From contig NW_017803909.1 of assembly GCF_001625305.1 (NCBI RefSeq), forward strand, positions 3,173,173-3,237,172: DNA of 64,000 nt, given 5' to 3'. Source of the stretch: Branchiostoma belcheri. Lineage: Eukaryota > Chordata > Leptocardii > Amphioxiformes > Branchiostomatidae. Made by a program: the position numbers and the translations under genes. Positions within the stretch are counted from its first letter, which is position 1, and each line of letters starts with the position of its first letter. The notes beneath the pieces were generated by a model. That model saw nothing but the letters and a program-made list of their open reading frames with translations. It was not told the DNA's origin and did no database searches. Shown piece by piece: positions 51,461 to 61,893 of this stretch.

Positions 51461-54400
51461 GCAGAGATCACTTGTCTTAATTGAATCTAGGCTGAGAAGA
51501 GATAAGAGGAAAAGTGTGGGGAAGTCTCCCCCCTTCAGGTCTCTTAGAGGAGAAAGTACCATGGGGAGGGCAGGGAGCAAAAGCTCATTTGTGAGGAGAA
51601 ATTGGATTAGTTATTGTGGGTATAGCTGACTGGCTTCTACCCTAAGTAATTACCTGGTACCCTGACTGGCACTTGGTGGCCTGACTTACCCTGTTGACAG
51701 ATGTGAGAAGTCATAAGGCTTGTAATGTCAAACATTATAGGATTATAAAAAGTCTGATTAAACTTCAGTAGCATTACAAGATTTAATCTGGGAGAGTCCA
51801 ATCAATGTGATACAGAGTTTGATGAGCACACAGCTATTTCACAGACTATTAAGTCTGGTGCACACAGACTGCCCCGAATCAGCAACCATGTAATGTTATT
51901 CATGTTGGGCTGGAGACAAGAGAGCCGAGTGTTGAATATATTCATGTAGTATTGACTGGAGAATGGGAAGACTTGCCCCAGTAGCTTTGGTTAATAAAGT
52001 GGTGGTGTGGTGTGTAGCAGCGTCCTGCTTGAAGCCAAGAGGCTCCTTCTAACCAAAGCTATAATTGTCTGGTGGGAACAGGTCTCAGCTCTACATGCAA
52101 ATGAAGCCATCCAACCTTCCAATTATCAGATGTAATATTCTGGCAGTCATGCTTATAATTAGTTATAATTCTAAGATAGGAATTAATCTGTGTGTAGATC
52201 AGCATCAATCAGTAGTAATTTGAGTGTTGTACAGCATGAAATCATGTCAGATAATCTCTGTACATGCAGGCTAGTCCTGTGAGAAGAGACTGGGATGTTC
52301 CAGCACCGCCAGCTGAGCATGAAGTGGGCTGACAGCCATCTAAACAACAACAACAACCTTATGATGAAGCAGAGATACTTCACAGCCAAGAGTAAATAAT
52401 TATAGGTCTTCTAATTTCACACACTTAATTTTTCAGAAGAATTTATCAAATAACGGTTCGGGCGATGTTTTTTTAGGTCACTGTTCTGAATGCTGAGAGA
52501 TGTAATAACTCATTAAACAAATACTGCCATTTTCCCTGTCTCTAGAGCAATTATAGTTCTAATGATCTATAGCCCAGGTGGCTGCTACTGTAAACCACAT
52601 CTATATAATTATCATAAAATGTACCTGCAGGCAAGAAAACTTGTCCCAGTTTGTAAGCCAACTTAATAACACACACATTGTTTTGTTTGTTACAACATAT
52701 TGAGGTGGTAAGAAGTGTACATAATTTACACAGGTGTGCTCTCATGTTGGTGATTATCTTGTAACAGTGGAGTCATTGAATCCATGCTAGCTGTCATGAC
52801 ATATCAGCACTCATGCATGAAATGTTCATGTCCCCCTGTGGTGTTCCTGTGTGTGTGCCTCACTTTAGTATATAACATTCACAAAGTGCAAGGTGTTATT
52901 AAAGTAGATCAAAGCCTCCCTTGTTAATGTGGTAGAGGTTCTGGTGGATGTGGTGTGTAGCAGCATGTGTGACATAATGTTACATAGTATTCGGCCTTTA
53001 ATTACGTTACAAACCGGATGCTTTTCACAGGATTGTCTCCTGAGCGAAATCATCATCATTTTCCCCTCTATTATGTTTCATTAGATGTAGGACAATATTG
53101 CCATATATGCATCTATGTGTTTGTAGAATTGTTTAGTGAATACTATGATAGAACATGATGGAGAGTTTTAACATGAATTTCACTGACTGGAGTTTGGACT
53201 AGATGAACTTATGAATTTCTTATAATGTCTTGGTCAAAGACCGACATTCGCAACTGTGTTTTGCTACTTTACCACAAAAGGAAGAAAGTGCAAAAAGTAT
53301 TTAAAAAATGTGTATCATCAGTAATGATTGTCCTTGGGAATCGATGGTGACATCAATGGTTATTGATGGTCCAATTTAGTCAATAATTGTTTCTCACATT
53401 TTGTGGCGGTGAAAGGTGTCTGATGGAAACAGAAGTTGCAGGTGTGCTTCATAATTACGTAGGAACATAAAAAGGCTTGAGTTGTCAGACATGTATTCAT
53501 CATCTCCATACTAAAACCTTGCCTGCAGCAATCCCTGCCTACAGCCGACAGATTTATGTCATGTTTTGCTTTACATTAAGTGAAAAGCCCTTTGTGTTAA
53601 GTGTGTAAAAGTGCCTGTGTTAAGGTGGATCTAATGTGTCTTATGTCCCTCATGATGACCACTTTATGAGCTATATTAGTATCACATCTACTCTTACCAT
53701 CTTACTTATTGCAGCTGGGCTTGTTATGAATTGAGAGTGACACTTTCCAATAACAACATTTTCCCCAGCCCTAACCTTGGAGTGATCTCCTGATGGAAAC
53801 ATTTGTAAGGTCAGAGGTTGAGGGAAGCCACCATATCTGCAGCTTCACCATCCCACAGTTTTACACCACAGTTACTACAGGAGAAAGTGTCTTTAGAAGT
53901 TTGTGAAGTGTGAAGGTTTCCCTGCCCAGGTCCTGACAAACCTGCCCATTCTGATGATCCTGTGGTTGTGCCTGTGTAACCTGCAGTCATGCTACATTTG
54001 CTGCACAATGTACAGAATACTAACATAGGATTTTATAAGTGGTATTCATTTAGTACAGGTCATGCCATTGCTTTGACTAATCATTTGTCCTTGTGTTGTT
54101 CACATGCAGTTCCAATTTTGTTTGGTCTTTTAAAGGTCAATATCAGAAAAGCTCAGGTCAGAGATCATCAGTGTTTGTGTAAGGCTATAGGCATGAAGCT
54201 GAATATGTGCTGCAAAATTACTTTTTACATGCTCTTTGTTGTTGGTGGGACTTTCTATTGTTTGAAGTCCCACCATGAGTCACAACTATCCATAATCATG
54301 ATAAGTTTGTAATCAATTTGCACAGATGAGAAAATGCCAGTCTGACTCTTGTAATCCTTTTAACTTTGCCTGTGGTGCCATCTGTTACTTATCCAGGGTG

Positions 54401-55339
54401 TTGGACCAGCACAATGTTGGAGTGGGGAGATCCTCATCATTATCAGTGAAGTCTGGACCCAGAGGGAATGTGCAGATTTCAGCCTTTAATAAGATTTGCA
54501 TAGATATTCCAAATATACTATCTGTGTTGTTAGTTACTGTTAATTCCATCTGAAAAAAATTAAGACGAAGAGGTAAACTTCACTAACTTTGTGACATCCC
54601 ACTTAAATGTCCAATTTTTCATTCTTTCATTTTCATTGTTGAGTTTTAAAAGCCCTATGTCAATTCCTAACTTAACAGATTCTGAAGTAAGATCAATGCT
54701 GTCGAAACAAAGCTCTTCTTATCAGCTATCTTTCAGCAGATACACATTGTGTTATTGTAACTGATGATAATGTATATAAACACTGCACTCTGTTCTGTTC
54801 TTGACTACAACCATCTGTTCTTTTAGATAGTCATCAATTAATTTGAACATTTTCCAAAAAGGTTCCATGTCAGTCTAAGCTTGCAGGTAAATCAGTCAAG
54901 AGTTGGGTTTTATAGAGATCAGCAGTATCAGTAGTTCTTTGATGTTGTGAGAATATCAGTAAAAACACAGGTACACACAAGGAGGTTGTTGTTGCTATCT
55001 TATCACTGTGTTGACTGTATGCGGCAACATGAAGAGACACGCTCGCCTATCTCAAACCTTGTATATGGGGACCAACTCTGCCAGAGATCCAGAAAAACAG
55101 GGCAGGCTGATAGATGAAGAGACTGGGGGGAGTTTGTAAAGTAAATAGGAGGTTCTGACAAGTAGGTGAGAATTGGCAGTGATGATGAGGCAGCTTTGTT
55201 CTCAGTGTGAAGCCAATGAGACATGAAGTCCTACATTTTTATGGTCTCTCCAGGCCCTGTGGTGTTTACATAGAGGGATGGAGATAAGGCGTGGGTTACC
55301 AGGATACAGAAATGTTGTCTGTCACACCCCACACAGTCT

Positions 55340-55353
55340 GTTACCATGGTAAC
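55340..55353. promoter_or_regulatory. Perfect palindromic RFX X-box
   Basis: GTTACCATGGTAAC is a perfect 14-bp palindrome matching the RFX dimer site. A close relative, GTCGCCATGGTGAC, is at 24408-24421. Both resemble the motif in the minisatellite at 11.3-11.7 kb, but they are single copies in unrelated flanks. Confidence 0.5.
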
Positions 55354-56377
55354 CACACAGAAGGTCCAAACATGTGGCAGAGTCCTGAGAGGAGAGGAGA
55401 GGCAGGGGAGGCTTTGTGACAGGCTGTATGGCCTGATTTATAACCTGCTGACATGACAGATGGCTTTTTGAGTGGCCACTGTAGACAGCCAACATGTACT
55501 TACCAGCCTACAACAGGAGAAATCCTTGTCATAAAACTATTACAATTTTACTTAAAATAGTTGCCTATTTTGTGGCTGATACTGGTCAGTATGATTTGGG
55601 TCCAAACCTGTGCAGAGACAGGAAAACAGTTGTCCCAAATTATCTTAAATCCTCAATGATCTGTGTAGCTTTTACAATTACAGTTGTTTCTACAACATGT
55701 ATATCCTATCCCCAAGCTATTCAGACTATTCTATCTGATGACATGTATGTCATCCTTAAAGAATCCCAAACAGTGTCTTGCCTTAATCTAATTTTCCACT
55801 TAACTAGATGACACCTCTGGATCACCTTTAATAAGGATGATGGCTGCTGGCAGACTTTGATGTCAGATCAAGTGAAAGAAAGGGATTACATGGAGGATTA
55901 GTCATAATCACCCTTAATCCCTGTCTGTGTAGAACAAAAGTCAGACAGGGATTTTCTTCCATTCAAAGTTGGATATGTACAGGATAACATCTGGTATGAT
56001 ATGATCTCCCAGGCTCCTATGGATCAAAGAATGATTTCAGTTGGAAATACTAGAAGGTAAATTTGCAAATGTTATTGAAAGAATAGGAATATTTCTTTGT
56101 GTAATATACAAATGTATTTGGGTTGCTTATTATCAATTTTAAAGACTACCCTTAAAGCCATTATCAATGTACATTTTACATGTCAGCTGATCAATGTTAA
56201 CATTGTGACAAGAACCATTTTTGACAAGAAAATTCCTGATAAACAAAAAGGACAAATTTTTAGTCTCACATCAGCATGTTTCAGTCCCCGATTTAAGCAA
56301 GCTGGGACAATAGCTGTGTTTCCTATGATTAAACCTGTTTTCTATTGTCTCCTCAGTGCTCCTGCCCTACTGTGCAA

Positions 56378-56517
56378 TAGCCTCTACCAGGCTCCGCGGA
56401 TCGCTGGAAAAATAGTAGAAATGGGCCGTAATAAAGGGAATAGTATACCAGAGAAGATCCAGGGCCATAGAAGCTCCAATTTGCGACCCACGGATCCGTG
56501 GAGCCTGGTAGAGGCTA
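56378..56517. mobile_element. Complete 140-bp MITE with 30-bp terminal inverted repeats and 9-bp target duplication
   Basis: The left end starts TAGCCTCTACCAGGCTCC and the right end is its reverse complement. The 30-bp termini differ at three positions. The element is flanked on both sides by ACTGTGCAA (56369-56377 and 56518-56526), an exact 9-bp target site duplication. Nine-base duplications are typical of Mutator-like elements. It is non-autonomous, with no transposase, and its intact ends suggest a fairly recent insertion. Confidence 0.9.
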
Positions 56518-59143
56518 ACTGTGCAACTGGATGGAAAGTCTGTGTGACATGCATGACTGGTGGTTTGTGGCACACCACAGGATGATGCCTTTTGTGTTGT
56601 TTATAATTATCCTTATCATAAACACAGCAGGCAGGGTGCAGACCAGCTTCTGTATCATAGTTGCCTGTTACCTATGTCCCAGAGTTTGAAGAAGTTCTCT
56701 GTATAAAATGTGTGGCATGTTTTCTGTAGTAGTTTTCTGCCAACTTTTGCCCCATGAGCACATTTCAGCATGCTGAAGTTAATTTGTACCTTTGATGGTT
56801 TTGTAGTGACATGTGTAGTCTATATTCCAGTGCCTGTGGGCCAATAGGGCCTGTTGGAATAGTCTTAGCATTCCAGTTTATGACAGCTTAGTAGTTAAAC
56901 AGACTACAGAAATTGAACTTGGCTTGGCAAAGACAAAGTCTTTTTGTTTGTCAGGAATTAAGTGTTGAAAATTGAATCAGTATGTCTGCTTTGTGGCAGT
57001 TGGTAGTTTATGGTGCACAACCTTTGAGTTCACGGTTGGCATTTGTGAAGTTTGACTGGTCCAACCTGTGCTGAAGCGTTAGGTTCACCTTGTAGCCTTG
57101 TAATTTGTTGGTAAGGAACAGCAATGTGAAGTGACAATGTGGTCCAGATGTGGCTGGACATGATTGTTGTGTGCTTGTACAGTCCCCCAGGTTGGAGGTG
57201 GGCAGATATGTTTCTGGGATTCAGGACAAATGGCGTGTAATTGATTGGATAAGAGGGTTTCCTGACCCCTGTGTAATGATGTGCTGTGTGGGGCTGATTC
57301 TTCCCTTCTTCTGCAGCTGCATATTTTGCAGGGCTTTGTTGGGGGGATCAAAGCGGCTCATATCGCATACATGTCCGCACACACTGGTGGACAAAGATGC
57401 CGTTTTCTCAGGGACAATTGGCTGCGTGGTCAGGGTGGCCTACAGGGTTGACATTATCATGCTAAAGTTGTCTTGGTCATGCTTTCAGATGCTCTTTCAT
57501 CTTTTTCTTTAAATCAAGTACATCAGTTAAACTTTTAAATGCAAATGATATTCTTTAACTTGCATTATGTAGTACAGGATCAAAGGGATCAAAATCTGAT
57601 CAAAATGTGTTACACGATGTATTACACAACCATTCCTCTTTCAGATGAAATCTATTCGACTGAGTCTGTGTCATGTAGAAAGCCAAGGAAAAAAGGACTT
57701 GGAATCAAGATTTCAAATTGTACTGCCAAATTCCTATGACATCTGAAAAGAAAAATATTTCTGACTGGTCAGCCTTCCATTGCCCACTGTCTGCCTGCCC
57801 CTTGACCTTGAGGTCAGCCAGCACTTTTGTACTTCAGCCTCCGCTCCCTTTGCCCGACCGTCCTCACACGAGGTGAATCTTTCATGAAGGATTACACACA
57901 GTTCCCCCAACCAGAAAGCACCTCACTAATACACTTGCCCGCAATGTTATTGCTTGCATCAGTTATGGATTATTGCATTTGTGGACCAGCTTTTGAAGAT
58001 TTCCTCAGTGGCTGCGGCATTAACGAAGAAATCTGCTGAAGCACTCAGGCCAAAAGACCAAAGGGCAGCAGCAAATTGATGCCTGTTCCACTTTGTACTT
58101 CTCTGGTCTGACCACTGCTGACATCATGTAAGTCTCCGAGATAATAAAATGCAGGAGTGGTCGTGCAATACTGGCATTTCAAGGGCTGATTCTCATTACG
58201 CTGCTCTTGATGCAGGAGGCATCGGATGTTGGCTTCCATCTTTGTGCCATGATTGCGTTGTAATCTACCTGTGGTGTGGAGGGGCAGATATCAGTGCACC
58301 TAACTCCTTATTTACTGGACCTACATGTATTCTTCTCCTGAGTTCTTGGTTATCATGTTCTTTTTTGGTTCAGATATAGGCTAGAGGAGAACAGGTTTTT
58401 ATGTGATTCAGACTTAGAATATTATACCTGTAAAAGTGAAACATTACCACATCCCAACAGAAGTTGTTCTGTATGTTTGTAGAGTTATTGATGTTGCACC
58501 TTGTCGGGATTGGCTCCCTTGCAATAATGTTGCGCTGTTAACACAGGTTCTGTTAAAAATTGATCACAAATCAGATCAGTGCAGCTTGACCATTATGAAT
58601 ATTTCATTCGTTGGACAGAGACCCTGAGGAAATGTGGGCATTACAGGGTGGCTGATGTAAGCTGGCAAGAAGGTTATTGGAAACTGATGTTAAAGTAGAT
58701 TTTACAGAGATGTGAGCAAGTCCAGATGTCCCTTGTGGCCAGTAGTGGGCAATATGAGTTATTACAAAGTATTTTTTTATTGCTAGAATGACCATGTCCA
58801 GTAGAGGTACATTTTATATAATTGAGAAGATGGCCAGGTAAGCTTTTCTACACAAACTGCCTGAGCGAGGGAATATCAAAAGCTAAAACTAAAAGGAGCT
58901 TTAGATGGTACTCTGGACCAAGGGATCTCAAAAGCATTTGACTTGGTCTAGTCTGAGATTGGTCTCAAGTTGGCAGTCTTCCTAATGAATTGGAATTCAC
59001 CATTAAGGGTTGTGTAGTTTCTAGGGAGCTTGGAACGGCCTTAATGACTCCACAAGAGGGTCAGGATAAACCTTTAACCCCCTACACTCCATATAAACAT
59101 GCCTCCCAGCTTTTAGCAAATTAGAGGAATTATTTGCATAGTT

Positions 59144-59457
59144 GCCATTAGGCCGGTAGATGTTGGTCTTGGCTGGGGGGAATTATGAATTATTTCTGTG
59201 GGTCTCTACTGGGGCCGGCGTGGCGTACTCTGTGGATTTAGCGACTATCCGGAGGTCTGCCGCACTACGGGTGGGAGATGAGACAAGGCGGAGCGTGTAG
59301 ACACGGAATACCAACACAGAAATTGGTCGGCCGGAGAAACGGCGCCATTTTTGGGTGTATTGGAAGTCAATGTTAGTACAAGATTAGGATTCCGCCATGT
59401 TGACCCCGCTGACATCATTCACGTCGACCCCTATCTCGTAATACGCCATTAGGCCGG
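59144..59457. promoter_or_regulatory. CpG-retaining islet bounded by 13-bp direct repeats, with a YY1 motif
   Basis: The repeat GCCATTAGGCCGG occurs at 59144-59156 and 59445-59457. The 300 bp between is GC- and CpG-rich inside otherwise CpG-depleted DNA. It includes CCGCCATGTTGA (59392-59403), a close match to the YY1 site, and a related GCGCCATTTTTGG nearby. No coding frame is convincing. It is a candidate unmethylated regulatory element or alternative promoter. Confidence 0.5.
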
Positions 59458-61378
59458 CCCATGTCACAGCCCCACTGCAAGGCCAAATATTTGGCACTGA
59501 TACGTATCAAGACTCCATCAAAGTGATGTGGGATAGCAGGAAGGTGGCAATAATGGGGTCCCTCCTGTCACTGAGAAATGCCTCACTCACTGGAATCTGA
59601 GGATCCCAGCATCTGACATCCATATCTACTGTGCTGCAGGAATGCCTGAATAGATGATCTGTTCAGCACCAAGGACAGGGACTAGGTATGGTGATCTGTT
59701 TGGCACCATGGATGGGAGGTTCTTATAATCATAGTGATCTGCACAATTAAAACACTGGAAACCATAGAATCCACACAGAAAAATATTAAGTACCTGTGCA
59801 AAGTCCCATATAAACTGGGTGCAAGAGATACTAAATAAAACAGTGCAGATTCTATTTAATTCCAATATGTTTAAAGCAGTTTAAGCACACCCAATGATAT
59901 CTTTATACATTTGTATGACATTCTGCTTGATCCGAATTATCTATAGGACACACAGTTTAACCCCACCCCAGGCCCAGCTAGTGAACCCACCCACAGAGTT
60001 CTGAACCTGATAAATCATAAGATAATTCTACTTGTGCAGCCCACAAAACCTGCACTTTCTGGGTCAGAAGTCAAGCAGTCAATGCCGGCGCTCCCAGGTC
60101 CCAGGCTGCTGCACCAAGTCTTCATGTGGCTGACATTTGGTCAGAGGGGTCAAGCAGGCATTACAGGACTGAGTAATTGATTTTTATAACTGCTGAAGGG
60201 AGAGTTGCTATCCATGGTACACCATTGTAAAAGGAAAATATACACATCATGAAAGGATCATTCTAAATACATGTACATGATGAATCAAAACTACACGATA
60301 TTTCTTTGTAGCATACTTCAAACACCATCTCTCCAGTGGTCACAAATATCCATCTAGATTTGGATACATATTTACTATGCCATATGGTGAATATCTCAAA
60401 GGCTGGATATTATCCTCAGGCTGATCATGATTATAAATGTTTGACTATGAAAAATGCCAGGTTAACAGCAGATTAACATACAGGTAACCCTTTTATTACA
60501 CATGGTAAGCTCTTCTGCACTTAATGTACTTTTTACTATTTTAGACTCCTGTGACATATAACATGATTTTGAGCCATTCATTGTGTCTGATTGTAATGCC
60601 CACTGAACTATAAAACCAATTTAGTCTAACAGTACTGTAATATAAAACGATAATCTTTTAGCTGCCCTTTCATTGTCATCCCGGTGGGTCTTTAATGACA
60701 TAATCACCAATACAGGGTTGCTGTCTTGTGTAGGTCTTAATAAATGGTTTTAGTGCTATCAGTGAAATGCATGTCATAGCAAAAAAAAACCAGAAAATCA
60801 AGAGAACACAGCCTACAAATGTAATAGACTCGCCTATTGACATACATGCAGTGTCGTATTGTCTTCATTATTTGTTTTCTCGGCAGGAACACTGATGTAA
60901 CAATCCTATTGAACACAAAACCTGATCCAATATTTTTCTTAAACAGTCAGCAAAACTTAGTACATGTTTAGCATTCTTCATGACATGTAAAACTGAATAA
61001 TGATCATTATTAAACTCCAGTTGACTTAGGAACTCTTCAAGTAGCCCCAAGCTGTAACCATCTGGTCTGCGGAGGTGAAGATAAATGACTTATGGCTGTA
61101 GCCTTGGAGGCTGTAACAGGATAAAGCCCCTCCACATTATTACACAGATAAGCATGTTTCTACAGAACTGTGATTACATCTGTTTGGTCCTTTCTGTGGG
61201 GAGATAAGGGCTACTGGGGAGAATCAAGAAACAATTAGAAGGAAAACTGTTTTCACAACTTCAATCATTGTTGGTCTGTAGAAGTGAAGTAATGAAAATA
61301 ATGTATGAGGAGGATGGAGGGTCTGGCCAGGAAATCAATGGTTGGCTTCCTGCAAAATCAGCAACAATTTAGACAAAC
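59458..61378. other. CpG-poor non-coding DNA
   Basis: No gene, RNA or repeat that I can support between the CpG islet and copy B of the paired element. Confidence 0.55.
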
Positions 61379-61893
61379 TGAGCTAATTTTCCATCAAGTT
61401 TGTGCCGGGGTGATACGTCTTCATAAAGCAGCCGGCGGTTCATAAGTTGGCGGGAGAGATGTGGGTTCAGCGTGCCTCACTATCGATCCTGGTGATGATG
61501 TGCTCTCTGACCAAAGGTGTTGGTGGGCAGATAATGTTGATGTCATGTTGTGACAGTGAGAAATGGCTGCGATAACTTATCAGTAGTGTTACAATCACAC
61601 CGCTCACCCCCGGCACTGATGGTCTTTAGATTTCAGCCTAATGCCAAACGGAATGTGCCGTTACTGGGAATGAGAAAGTCTCCTGGCCACAGCATGCCTG
61701 AACACCTGCTGATGGCAGAACTTTAGCCGCCTCTCGGCTTGAGCCAGGGAGGAAATTGATTGGTGAAAATTACACAGGGACTGCAAGTCAAGATAGTTGC
61801 TGATTACAAAGGCCGGGTGATATCTACATGCAGCCGTGGTCATATGGACATGGCTGGACAACGGGAGATTATTAACCTTTCACATGTTGGACA
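61379..61893. promoter_or_regulatory. Duplicated conserved non-coding element, copy B
   Basis: About 515 bp, homologous to 42028-42532 in the same orientation and lying 24 kb upstream of the Irx start. The 97-bp core, 61797-61893, differs from copy A only by T for C at 61845. The surrounding DNA is CpG-depleted, but this element keeps its CpGs, notably over 61405-61500. That suggests it is hypomethylated or constrained. The core carries the same ACATGT palindrome, TTATTAACC and ACAAAGG motifs as copy A. Confidence 0.75.

Larger units (their letters stand above)
50440..59140. other. Strongly CpG-depleted domain without recognisable exons
   Basis: CpG nearly vanishes to the right of about 50.44 kb; counting 54001-54600 by eye gives one CpG. 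TG and CA are correspondingly common. Small exceptions keep CpGs, such as 57350-57440 and 57840-57880. Apart from the 122-bp tandem repeat, the 140-bp MITE and the X-box, I see no gene. The pattern fits germline methylation, which in invertebrate chordates usually marks transcribed units, so an intron of a neighbouring gene is possible. Confidence 0.6.

Noticed and set aside
56097-56585. Open frame of 162 codons
   Set aside because: It runs through a MITE and its target duplications; the LYQAPRI peptides on both strands come from the inverted termini.
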